Source: Ignavibacteriae bacterium HGW-Ignavibacteriae-1
GTDB lineage: Bacteria; Bacteroidota; Ignavibacteria; Kapaibacteriales; UBA2268
Length of the DNA: 64,000 nucleotides
Assembly (NCBI GenBank): GCA_002839825.1
Contig: PGYU01000001.1
Location: 310,001 to 374,000, forward strand
Direction: 5' to 3'
Made by a program: the position numbers and the translations under genes. The notes beneath the pieces were generated by a model. The model searched no databases. It saw only the letters and a program-made list of their open reading frames with translations, and had not been told where the DNA came from. Positions 55,158 to 63,322 of the stretch are shown piece by piece; positions within the stretch are counted from its first letter, which is position 1, and every line of letters begins with the position of its first letter.

Positions 55158-56276
55158 TTACTTATATAACATCTCCAACCACGATGATAACAACAAGTCA
55201 TCTATGCGGTATCCGGTCTTGTCCTTAATGATGATTTCTTTCTTAAGCAATGATTTTGCTGCAGTAGTCACAGAACTTGCCGAGCCGAGTTTGTTGCGAT
55301 TCAAAAAATCCTTCGATGTGATTTCGGTTGCAATTTTATCTCGGGCAATTGCTTGGAGTAATTTCCATTGATTATCTGTAAGGATATTTCTGAAACTTTC
55401 GAAATAGAATTTATTCTCAACAAGTAATTTGGTATAAGTCTTATTAACATCATCAATGGTGATGGTTTTTAGATTCTCCGAATACAGACGATTGCAAATC
55501 AATTGGACGTAGTATGTATGAGAGTCCACCAAATCTAAAATGTGGCTGATACAATCATTATCAATAGCCATTTTGGCGTTGAGAAATTTTTCAGAGATGA
55601 ATTTTGTGTATTTAGGCTTATTAATTTGCTCAAGATGCATGATTTCGCTACTCATATAAAATGGTCGGTTTTTACTTGTGAACATATTATTCAATATTTC
55701 TTTGCGACTCCCTGAAAATATGAAAGTCGTATTAGTCAAATGCTGAATATACGAACGTAAAAGCGCCTCAAAATTATTTTCGGGATAGTTTATAATCTGT
55801 TGGAATTCGTCTATCACTATCACAAACTGCTTATTGCTCGAAGCAATGTAATCAAAAATTGCTTTTAGCGAGCCTTCGCTCTCCTTGATATTTGATAATT
55901 CCAGACTAATTGTGCTCTCTCCGGTCATAGAATTTATAGTAAAAGATGGCTTAAATGCTCCAAAAATTTGCGAAATTGTTCTATATATTGTATCAATTTT
56001 GGACACTTTAGTGGAAAAGAGCGAGTTCGCAAATAAAGTGACAAATTCATTCAAGGATGATGTTGTCATAATATCAAAGTAGAGAAATGTGATCTCTTTT
56101 TTGCTTTTTAACTTGTATTGCAAATGCATCAACAATCCCGTTTTCCCCATTCTGCGCCGAGAAATTATCGTTGTATTTCGGTTATTTTCAATAGAGGATT
56201 TCAACCTTTCAATCTCTTCTTCTCTGTCGCAGAAGTATTCAGGTGTACGATAGGCACTCAGTATAAATGGATTCAT
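55158..56276 (-). CDS. AAA/STAND-like ATPase (archaeal-type ATPase family)
   Basis: A 372-residue P-loop protein. Walker A is SRRRMGKTGLL (about 39-49), Walker B FVIVIDEFQQI (about 148-158), followed by an arginine in the FSGSRKEI sensor-like motif. A C-terminal winged-helix region follows (~300-372: KDFLNRNKLGSASSVTTAAKSLLKKEI). It starts with the DREEEIERLK pattern typical of the ATPase family often associated with mobile or defence-linked loci in Bacteroidota and archaea. The neighbouring 14-bp repeat array begins 40 bases upstream of its ATG. Confidence 0.88.
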   Translation of the reverse strand: MNPFILSAYRTPEYFCDREEEIERLKSSIENNRNTTIISRRRMGKTGLLMHLQYKLKSKKEITFLYFDIMTTSSLNEFVTLFANSLFSTKVSKIDTIYRTISQIFGAFKPSFTINSMTGESTISLELSNIKESEGSLKAIFDYIASSNKQFVIVIDEFQQIINYPENNFEALLRSYIQHLTNTTFIFSGSRKEILNNMFTSKNRPFYMSSEIMHLEQINKPKYTKFISEKFLNAKMAIDNDCISHILDLVDSHTYYVQLICNRLYSENLKTITIDDVNKTYTKLLVENKFYFESFRNILTDNQWKLLQAIARDKIATEITSKDFLNRNKLGSASSVTTAAKSLLKKEIIIKDKTGYRIDDLLLSSWLEMLYK

Positions 56277-56316
56277 GACTTGCTCCAGGTATAAATTTAC
56301 AAATTATACATTACAT

Positions 56317-56722
56317 TTTTTACATAACGTAATATACGAAACTTATTTTACATAACGTATTATACAAAACATATTTCACGTTGCGCATTATGAGTTTCGT
56401 CATTTGCATTACGTATAATGCGAAACGTATGTTATGAAACGTACTTTATGTAACGTATTTTCTGTTTCGTCTTTTACAATACGTAATATGCGTAACGTAT
56501 TTAGAGAAACGCATTTAACGAAACGCATAATACATAACGTAATATACAAAACATATTTTACGAACCGTATATTGCGAAGTGCATTTTGCGTAACGTATTT
56601 TACGTAACGCATTTTACGTAACGCATTTTACATTACGCATGTAGCGTTATGTCTTTTACGTTGCGTCTTTTACATAACGTATTATACGAAATGTATTATA
56701 CGAAATGTATTCTGCGAAATAG
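56317..56722. repeat. array of ~29 degenerate 14-bp tandem repeats
   Basis: Consensus ATTTTACGTAACGT. Counting by hand, 29 consecutive 14-base units keep exact phase from 56317 to 56722 with substitutions but no insertion or deletion. Best-conserved units are at 56583-56638. Most units end in ACGT, ACGC or close variants, and many contain TACGTA or AACGT. The units have no spacers, so it is not a CRISPR. Minus-strand ORFs (56409-56612 and part of 56656-56883) run through it, as expected for a phased repeat, and are not believed to be genes. It lies between the ATPase gene and tRNA-Asp. Confidence 0.93.
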
Positions 56723-56791
56723 GATTTAGAAAGATGGAAAATGATAAAATTTGTTTGATAAGGCAGATAGATGGGCAAATTGGGTAAAAGC

Positions 56792-56823
56792 AAAAAAAAA
56801 CTGCCTTTGAGGGCAGTTTTTTT
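56792..56823 (-). terminator. terminator of the tRNA-Ala/tRNA-Asp unit
   Basis: Short hairpin (CTGCC at 56801-56805, GGCAG at 56812-56816, extended by A-T pairs) flanked by A and T runs, directly downstream of tRNA-Asp on the minus strand. Confidence 0.8.
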
Positions 56824-56824
56824 G

Positions 56825-56899
56825 CGGAGTTGACGAGACTCGAACTCGCGGCCTCCTGCGTGACAGGCAGGCGCTCTAACCAAACTGAGCTACAACTCC
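56825..56899 (-). tRNA. tRNA-Asp (GTC)
   Basis: 75-nt cloverleaf: acceptor GGAGTTG/CAACTCC, discriminator G, anticodon stem CCTGC/GCAGG with loop CTGTCAC giving GTC, T-loop TTCGAGT. CCA not encoded. Confidence 0.96.
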
Positions 56900-56909
56900 G
56901 TATTTTTCG

Positions 56910-56982
56910 TGGACCCAAGGAGGATCGAACTCCTGACCTCATGAATGCCATTCATGCGCTCTCCCAGCTGAGCTATGGGCCC
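56910..56982 (-). tRNA. tRNA-Ala (GGC)
   Basis: 73-nt cloverleaf: acceptor GGGCCCA/TGGGTCC (one G-T), discriminator A, anticodon stem CATGA/TCATG with loop ATGGCAT giving GGC. Ten bases upstream of tRNA-Asp in the same transcript. CCA not encoded. Confidence 0.96.
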
Positions 56983-57021
56983 CTTTCTGGTTGTTGTTCA
57001 TACCGTCCCACTTGGGAGATA

Positions 57022-57053
57022 CAAAAGTAATACTTCTTTTTAACACATGCAAG
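57022..57053 (-). promoter_or_regulatory. Bacteroidota-type promoter of the tRNA-Ala/tRNA-Asp unit
   Basis: On the minus strand: CTTG (57050-57053), 20 bases, then TACTTTTG (57022-57029), about 39 bases before the tRNA-Ala start. Confidence 0.65.
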
Positions 57054-57080
57054 AAATATTTTCAACTTGTGGAAAAATAA

Positions 57081-59117
57081 TTATCGAACTATCACAAAGG
57101 GCACGACTTCAGTTTTGCCGCTAAGACTCAACATGATGTAGTAAGCACCTATCGCTAAACCGGTTAAATCAATCGAAGCCTCATTGATGCCTACCAAAAC
57201 TTTGCCTTCGCTATGGCTGTAATAGAGGCTTCCTGTAAGGTCAAAAACTCGCAAATCATACCTGCCTTCCTTTTCGACAAAGAAATTCAATGTACTGTGT
57301 GCAGTGCCGGAATGTAGAAAATTAGGATATAAGAACGCGGACGCTGTTTGAACAAATCTGGGCGATTCGCGATGTTCGAAATTATGTACATATGAAGTAT
57401 CACCAATTTGAATCGTAAAATATTCATCAACTGTGTAGGGGGCACGTCTCCGCTTCGATGAAGATTCTGCATCCAAATAAAAATCCATATAAGAGTTGAC
57501 AGCCAAATCTAATGGAATATCGCAAACAAATTGGTCAGCAATACTTGTTTTTTTCATGGGATATGGAAAATACAAGGATGATTCGCTAAATTTGACGTAA
57601 AGATAGGCTGATTCAATCGGCTTGTCTGACTTGATTTTGAAGAAAATTCTCTGGAAATTATGCGACGGATAAGTAGAAAATGGCGATATAATGATGTCAT
57701 AATCAATCATAGCTTGGAATAAATCAGGAATGCCGTGACCATAGTCATTGTCAGGCGTGTAGTATCTGTCTGATGATTTGAGCAATAATTGTTTTGCATC
57801 ATATGGTTTCAATTCAGGGAATGCACTCAGCATCAATCCGACTGCTCCGGCTATCAAGGGCGAAGAAACAGAAGTTCCCTTTGCCGGCATGTAAACATCA
57901 GCTTCGCTGGGGTTTACACAAAAAACGAAATCACCAATTGTCGTCAAATCAGGTTTGATTTTGCCGGTAGAAGTTGGTCCTCTTGCACTAAATTTTGATA
58001 CATCAACACCGTTAGGTTGAACAGAACCAACTGCTAATACACTGTCGGCATCGGCAGGCGAATTGAGAGTTTTGACTCCGGGTCCGCCATTGCCTACTGA
58101 TGTAATGAAAACAACTCCACGTTGAGCTGCCATATTAACATAGATTGCAGGTATCGTGCTATTGCCGTCCAATTCATCAAAAGTGTATGATGAATCTGAA
58201 CTATCGAACTGGTTATATCCCAAAGAAGCATTGATTATATCCACACCTTGAGATTCGAGCCATTCAATCCCTGCTGCGAAATTATCCGTTTCGATTTGTT
58301 TCTCTGAGCGGATATCCTCAGTCTTAGCCAAGTAAAATGCAGAATTGGGAGACATTCCTATAAATCTCGGGTTATCAAAACCGGCAACAGTAGACAAAAC
58401 TAAAGTTCCATGATGGAATTGATTTGGGTGTTCGCCATCTTCATTTTTGACAATTTCATCATTATTAATGAAATCATACTCAGCGACAACATTTATGTTT
58501 ACAAATGCAATTGCTTTATGGTAGTCAAAGCCGCTATCTAAGAATCCAATATTTACATTATCACCAAAAATCCCCAATTTATGGATTTTGTCGGCATTGA
58601 TTAACTTGATTTGTGTAAACGAAAATCCGTAATCAATTTTGCTGTAATCATAGGTGTCCACCTTAATTAAGTCATGCAAATTCAGACTATCGCCCTTTGC
58701 AGAATAATTATTATTCGTCAGGCTAAGTAATGAATACTTATTCGCAGCGCTTTCGATTTTATTAACAAACGGCAATTCACTAAGTTCATCAATTAGCGAT
58801 GAATCTGCTCTTACGATGCAATAGTTTTTCCATTTAAGTGTATGTATAATTTTTGCACCTGCATTTTCGATTGCATATATATAATCGGAGTAAATTGGGG
58901 CATCTTGAATGGAAATGATTTCGCTCGGACTGAGGATTTTTGCTCTGCGGTCAAGTGCTGCTTGAGTCAACGAATTCAGCGTTTCGGTGTATAAGCGGCT
59001 TCCGGGCTCAAATATATCGGGACCTTTATCGCTCAGATAAATTCTAAATACTTCAGAATGCAGTTGCGAATAGATTCCGAAAAATAATATAGCGAATGTG
59101 ACAAATTTAGATTTCAT
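57081..59117 (-). CDS. secreted subtilisin-like (S8) protease with T9SS tag
   Basis: A 678-residue serine protease. Signal peptide at 1-21 (MKSKFVTFAILFF...), an N-terminal propeptide-like part (~25-165), the S8 catalytic domain with Asp in NIGFLDSGFDYH (~190), His in FHHGTLVLSTVAG (~235) and Ser in KGTSVSSPLIAGAVG (~415), the oxyanion region VFITSVGNGG, then a ~150-residue beta domain and a C-terminal T9SS-like sorting domain ending VVPFVIVR (with GRYDLRVFDLTG and AIGAYYIML). Start at 59117 begins the signal peptide; a longer frame to 59171 adds nothing. Divergent from the SDR gene. Confidence 0.93.
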   Translation of the reverse strand: MKSKFVTFAILFFGIYSQLHSEVFRIYLSDKGPDIFEPGSRLYTETLNSLTQAALDRRAKILSPSEIISIQDAPIYSDYIYAIENAGAKIIHTLKWKNYCIVRADSSLIDELSELPFVNKIESAANKYSLLSLTNNNYSAKGDSLNLHDLIKVDTYDYSKIDYGFSFTQIKLINADKIHKLGIFGDNVNIGFLDSGFDYHKAIAFVNINVVAEYDFINNDEIVKNEDGEHPNQFHHGTLVLSTVAGFDNPRFIGMSPNSAFYLAKTEDIRSEKQIETDNFAAGIEWLESQGVDIINASLGYNQFDSSDSSYTFDELDGNSTIPAIYVNMAAQRGVVFITSVGNGGPGVKTLNSPADADSVLAVGSVQPNGVDVSKFSARGPTSTGKIKPDLTTIGDFVFCVNPSEADVYMPAKGTSVSSPLIAGAVGLMLSAFPELKPYDAKQLLLKSSDRYYTPDNDYGHGIPDLFQAMIDYDIIISPFSTYPSHNFQRIFFKIKSDKPIESAYLYVKFSESSLYFPYPMKKTSIADQFVCDIPLDLAVNSYMDFYLDAESSSKRRRAPYTVDEYFTIQIGDTSYVHNFEHRESPRFVQTASAFLYPNFLHSGTAHSTLNFFVEKEGRYDLRVFDLTGSLYYSHSEGKVLVGINEASIDLTGLAIGAYYIMLSLSGKTEVVPFVIVR

Positions 59118-59129
59118 TATAAAGAATGT

Positions 59130-59137
59130 TACTTTTG
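59130..59137 (+). promoter_or_regulatory. possible -7 box of the SDR gene
   Basis: TACTTTTG in the 56-base divergent gap, 37 bases before the ATG at 59174. A -33 element is not clear, so only a candidate. Confidence 0.35.
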
Positions 59138-59173
59138 TAAAATGTAAATTTATGAAATTTTCAAATAACATGA

Positions 59174-59893
59174 ATGAATAATACCGTAATTATAACAGGT
59201 GGTGCAAGAAGAATCGGCAGAGGATTGGCTATTCAATTTGCAAATTCCGGCTGGAATGTCGGTATTATTTATAATAAAAGTGCCGAACAAGCCACAGAAA
59301 CTGTTCATTTGATACAAAAAACGGGCGTCAAAGCATTTTCAATCCAAGCTGATGTTTCACAACACGATGAAATTCAAAATGCGATTGCAGAAATGAAGAA
59401 TCATTTTGGCGATGTGCAAGTGTTGGTGAATAATGCGGCAATATATCCTGAAAGACAGTCATTGAGCGAACTCACAATTGATTCGTGGGAACTTGTTATG
59501 AATACAAATTTGAGAAGCATTTTATCTTCGTCACAAAAATTTGCCGAAATAGCCCAAAGTGGGGCAAGAATTATAAATATTGCATCGCTCGGCGCATTTA
59601 GAATTTGGAAACAAAGAATCCCTTACAACGTATCTAAAGCAGGAGTAATTCAACTAACAAAAGCATTAGCTTTGGAACTTGCTCCCGATATATCCGTCAA
59701 TTCAGTTTCACCGGGAACAATTGAAATAAAAGACGAAGCTGCAGATGCAGGGGCTTTAATCTCAGTGGACAAAATACCTATGAAAAGGTACGGAAACGTG
59801 AATGATGTTTTTGATGCTGTATATTTTTTCGCTAATTGTTCGTCATTCATTACAGGACAGAATCTTTCAATTGATGGTGGATTTTCGCTTTAA
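59174..59893 (+). CDS. SDR family oxidoreductase
   Basis: 239-residue short-chain dehydrogenase. NADP-type glycine motif ITGGARRIGRG (Arg-Arg suggests NADP preference), NNAAIYPE, Ser of the triad in IASLGAFR, and YNVSK (Tyr/Lys). C-terminal ITGQNLSIDGGFSL. It resembles FabG and pteridine/dihydropteridine reductase (FolM) types; substrate unknown. Cytosolic, followed 20 bases later by the LOG gene. Confidence 0.93.
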   Translation: MNNTVIITGGARRIGRGLAIQFANSGWNVGIIYNKSAEQATETVHLIQKTGVKAFSIQADVSQHDEIQNAIAEMKNHFGDVQVLVNNAAIYPERQSLSELTIDSWELVMNTNLRSILSSSQKFAEIAQSGARIINIASLGAFRIWKQRIPYNVSKAGVIQLTKALALELAPDISVNSVSPGTIEIKDEAADAGALISVDKIPMKRYGNVNDVFDAVYFFANCSSFITGQNLSIDGGFSL

Positions 59894-59912
59894 ACAATAT
59901 TATGGAGTATAA

Positions 59913-60758
59913 ATGGAATTCAGAGAGCCTGAAAAAGTAGCTAAGAGCAGACTGGAAAAAGCAACTAAAGCATATGACAATCAAGATTTTATACATAGTT
60001 CGGAAGGACGAATCATCCGTCTTATTTCCGAATATCAATACCCCGAACATTATTTCCGCAAATATGGAGTCAAAGGCACAATTGTGTTTTATGGGTCAGC
60101 TCGAACCCTGTCGCTTGATGAATTTGAAATGAAATTAAAAGATATGAACGATAAAATGGCAATTGCCGGTCTGGAAGAAAAGTTGTCACTTCAAACAGAG
60201 ATTGAAAGACTGATGAACACCTACGAAATGACAAATTGCTATAACGAAGCAGTAATTCTCGCTGAAAAATTATCACTTTGGTCAGCAGCTTTGCCGGATA
60301 ACAAACGAGTTTTGGTTTGTACAGGTGGTGGTCCCGGAATGATGGAAGCCGCCAATCGTGGTGCTCAGCGAGCCGGAGAGCCGACAATTGGTTTGAATAT
60401 TTCATTACCATTCGAACAATATCCTAATAATTACATAACTCCCGATTTGAATTTCGAGTTCCATTATTTTTTCATGCGGAAATTTTGGTTTGTGTATTAT
60501 GCCAAAGCAATAGTTGCAATGCCGGGCGGGTTTGGAACTCTTGATGAATTAATGGAATTGCTGACATTAAAGCAAACCATGAAAGTTACCAAACCGCTTC
60601 CCATTTTGCTTTTCAACAAAAAGTTTTGGAAAAATCTTATAAATTTTGATTATCTCGTTGAAATGGGAATGATAAGCCAAAAAGATTTGGATTTATTTGT
60701 GTATGCCGATACAGCCGACGAAGCATTCGAATATCTGACAAAAAATATTATAATCTAA
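59913..60758 (+). CDS. LOG family protein (cytokinin-activating phosphoribohydrolase-like)
   Basis: 281 residues with GGGPGMMEAANRGA (about 143-156) and PGGFGTLDELME (about 208-219), the paired motifs of the LOG/TIGR00730 fold that removes ribose 5'-phosphate from nucleotides. About 90 residues longer than the short LOG family at the N-terminus, with a charged helix (~45-85). Substrate in bacteria generally unproven (AMP or cytokinin-like nucleotides). Precedes the thioredoxin-like gene by 14 bases. Confidence 0.9.
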   Translation: MEFREPEKVAKSRLEKATKAYDNQDFIHSSEGRIIRLISEYQYPEHYFRKYGVKGTIVFYGSARTLSLDEFEMKLKDMNDKMAIAGLEEKLSLQTEIERLMNTYEMTNCYNEAVILAEKLSLWSAALPDNKRVLVCTGGGPGMMEAANRGAQRAGEPTIGLNISLPFEQYPNNYITPDLNFEFHYFFMRKFWFVYYAKAIVAMPGGFGTLDELMELLTLKQTMKVTKPLPILLFNKKFWKNLINFDYLVEMGMISQKDLDLFVYADTADEAFEYLTKNIII

Positions 60759-60771
60759 CAAGTAGTAAGAA

Positions 60772-62685
60772 ATGAAAAAATTCTTTATCCTCCTCATTGT
60801 TTTAATGTCATTAATTTTTAGCTCAATTGCAAAAGCCGAATTAAGATTTGAACCAGCAAGACCCGCTTTCGGAGAGAATGTAATCATTCAATATCACGAC
60901 AAAGATTCCATTTTTAGCGGAATTGATACTGTTTATGCAATGATTTATGGCTTTGCATCTCAATCGAATAACCCACAAGGATTTTCAGCGCCCTTAGCTT
61001 TGCAAGGCAATTCATACATTGGCAATATTACATTATCCGGAAATTGGGTGTATGTAATTGCATTTGTCGAATTTGACGAGAATTTGTATGACAAAAACAG
61101 GCAAAATTATTGGGAGCTATATATTGCCAATAATGAAGGAAACATCCAACGTGATGCACATTTGTTTTCAGCTTTAGCATTGATGGGTGCTTCTTCACCA
61201 AATTTGAATCCTATCGTCAATCTTGATTCAGCTCATAAAAGAATGGAACGCGAAGTAGAGCTTTACCCGGATAATTTCCCGGCTCAAGTTGGTTTGCTAT
61301 CATTGCGATATGATATGAAAAAAATTACCTTGCAAGGATTCAAAGACAAAGCGACTCAATTGCTTGATGAAAAGAAAATATTTGTTACCGAAAATGAAGT
61401 AAAAGCCGCCCACAGGCTTTTAAATGCAATTAATCGAAATAAAGACGGCGACGCTTTAATTAACAATTTTGTTCAGACCAATCCTTTGAGCAAACTTGCC
61501 GAAGAAGATGCAATGTCGAAGCTGTCTTTAGCTTCCGATATGCAAAATTTTGTGGACATGGCAGCTCTATTTATTGACAGATTCCCCAATTCAAATGATG
61601 TAAATAATGTTTATTCGGCTGTTGTAAGTTCATACACTCAAACAGGTAAGAGCGAAGAATTATTCAAATTTATCGAAGCTCGCAGGTTACAAATACCTGA
61701 AGTATTTTCAAAACTTGCTTGGGACATTTTCAGTAATGATGCTATATTGCCTGCGATCAAAGGGCAACAGCGACTTGATATGATTGACTCTCTACTTGAT
61801 TTATCGGTTAAAATTGTTGTCGGTCAAAATGGCTTAAACAAGCCCACATATATGACAGAACGAGAATGGGAGCGAGTAAAAAATCAAAAGCTTGCGAGTA
61901 TTTATGAAATAAAAGCGGATGTTAATTCAAAATTAGATCCGGTTAGCGCTGAAGGTTATTATGATCGAGCTTTGGATTTGTTTGGTGATGATGCAACAGT
62001 AAATTTGTATGAAAATGCTATCAATTTGGCTGATAAACAGGCTGATTCTGTACGGGTGCTGTCTCTCGTGTATCGGGCATTTTCCAATTCTCTTTCGTCT
62101 GATTTTTTAATAACTCAGTTTGGGCGCTATTATCGAGCAGAAAATCGGGAGATGGTATTAGATTCTTTGCAAAATATTGGCAGATTGAAACGCTATAATA
62201 AATATAAAATTGAAATGTTGGCACAAGCTCGCCCAAGTACTTTATTCTTAACTGCTTACGACGGACGGCTCATTAATTTGGATGATTTGAACGGGAAGAT
62301 TTTTATATTATCATTTTGGTCAACTTGGTGCGGACCTTGCCATGCAACTATTCCGGCTCTCGAAGAAATCAACGCATTTTATACCGAAGACGATGGCGTA
62401 GAAGTTGCTCTCGTGAGCATTTGGGAAAAAACTAAAGATAAAAAAGAAGCTATCAATACTTATTTTAAAAATGATTTCCCGAACGTTCCACTTGTTTGGG
62501 ACGAACTCGATGTAATTCCAATGAGTTTGGGAATTACCGGACTTCCGGTTACGTATATTTTCGATTCAAATGGAATATGCAGATTTACAATTACCGGATT
62601 TTCGAGTGCCAAAGCATTTATTGATGAAGTAATTGACAAAACTAACTTTTTGATTCATTTAGAAGGACAAAATGGACAAAATTAG
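60772..62685 (+). CDS. exported thioredoxin-fold (TlpA/ResA-like) protein with helical repeat region
   Basis: 637 residues with signal peptide (~1-22, ending AKAE), a beta-type domain (~25-125), a long helical region with TPR-like pattern (~125-480), and a C-terminal thioredoxin domain (~495-630) with the redox motif WCGPC (about 523-527) and the cis-Pro of GLPVTYIFD. Periplasmic or cell-surface disulfide reductase, as in other Bacteroidota TlpA-like proteins. Overlaps tag by 14 bases. Confidence 0.9.
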   Translation: MKKFFILLIVLMSLIFSSIAKAELRFEPARPAFGENVIIQYHDKDSIFSGIDTVYAMIYGFASQSNNPQGFSAPLALQGNSYIGNITLSGNWVYVIAFVEFDENLYDKNRQNYWELYIANNEGNIQRDAHLFSALALMGASSPNLNPIVNLDSAHKRMEREVELYPDNFPAQVGLLSLRYDMKKITLQGFKDKATQLLDEKKIFVTENEVKAAHRLLNAINRNKDGDALINNFVQTNPLSKLAEEDAMSKLSLASDMQNFVDMAALFIDRFPNSNDVNNVYSAVVSSYTQTGKSEELFKFIEARRLQIPEVFSKLAWDIFSNDAILPAIKGQQRLDMIDSLLDLSVKIVVGQNGLNKPTYMTEREWERVKNQKLASIYEIKADVNSKLDPVSAEGYYDRALDLFGDDATVNLYENAINLADKQADSVRVLSLVYRAFSNSLSSDFLITQFGRYYRAENREMVLDSLQNIGRLKRYNKYKIEMLAQARPSTLFLTAYDGRLINLDDLNGKIFILSFWSTWCGPCHATIPALEEINAFYTEDDGVEVALVSIWEKTKDKKEAINTYFKNDFPNVPLVWDELDVIPMSLGITGLPVTYIFDSNGICRFTITGFSSAKAFIDEVIDKTNFLIHLEGQNGQN

Positions 62686-63241
62686 ATGCGAGTGGTGCGT
62701 CAACTCAGAACTCGAAATGCAATATCACGATACTGAATGGGGAGTGCCACTACATGACGACAGAAAATTATTTGAATTTATGGTGCTGGATGCATTCCAA
62801 GCCGGACTTAGTTGGAAAACTATTTTGAACAAACGCGAAAATTTCCGAGTTGCATTCGATTCATTCGACCCCGTAATAATTTCAGCTTATAAGCAAGACA
62901 AAATTGAATCGCTAATGCAGGAAGTCGGAATAATTCGTAATAGGTCTAAAATTCAAACCACAGTTACAAATGCACAATTATTTCTGGAAATTCAATCAAA
63001 ATACGGCACATTCGATGCATTCATTTGGCAATTTACAGGTGGAAAAACGATTCAAAATTCTATCGAAAATATGTCCGATGTTAAAGCTACAAGCCCGGAA
63101 TCCGACGCAATGTCCAAAGAATTAAAACGTTTAGGATTCAAATTCGTCGGTAGTACAATATGTTATGCCTTCATGCAAGCCGCCGGAATGGTCAACGATC
63201 ACAAGAAAACTTGTTTCCGATACAATGAATTGAATCCTTAA
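62672..63241 (+). CDS. tag: DNA-3-methyladenine glycosylase I
   Basis: Removes 3-methyladenine from DNA. 189 residues, normal length. Conserved zinc and active-site residues are visible: Cys in RCEWC, His in YHDTEWGVP, the FEFMVLDAFQAGLSWKTIL core in two parts (LDAFQAGLSWKTIL), and the C-terminal HKKTCFRY. Starts within the end of the thioredoxin-like gene (14-base overlap). Confidence 0.96.
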   Translation: MDKIRCEWCVNSELEMQYHDTEWGVPLHDDRKLFEFMVLDAFQAGLSWKTILNKRENFRVAFDSFDPVIISAYKQDKIESLMQEVGIIRNRSKIQTTVTNAQLFLEIQSKYGTFDAFIWQFTGGKTIQNSIENMSDVKATSPESDAMSKELKRLGFKFVGSTICYAFMQAAGMVNDHKKTCFRYNELNP

Positions 63242-63286
63242 ACATATCATTTATTCTTAATTCATCACAGTTTAACATTCAAATTA

Positions 63287-63294
63287 TATATTTG
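63287..63294 (+). promoter_or_regulatory. possible -7 box of the alkaline phosphatase gene
   Basis: TATATTTG, 29 bases before the ATG at 63323. No clear -33 element at the expected spacing, so only a candidate. Confidence 0.35.
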
Positions 63295-63322
63295 CTAAAA
63301 TTTCTCAATCAAAGGTCTAAAA

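Noticed and set aside
56317-56722. The repeat array as a CRISPR
   Set aside because: Units are directly abutting, degenerate and have no unique spacers; no cas genes nearby.
56409-56883. Minus-strand ORFs of 67 and 75 residues through the 14-bp repeats and tRNA-Asp
   Set aside because: Their apparent peptide repeats follow from the 14-base repeat being read in frame every 42 bases, and one runs across the tRNA-Asp gene. No other coding signs.
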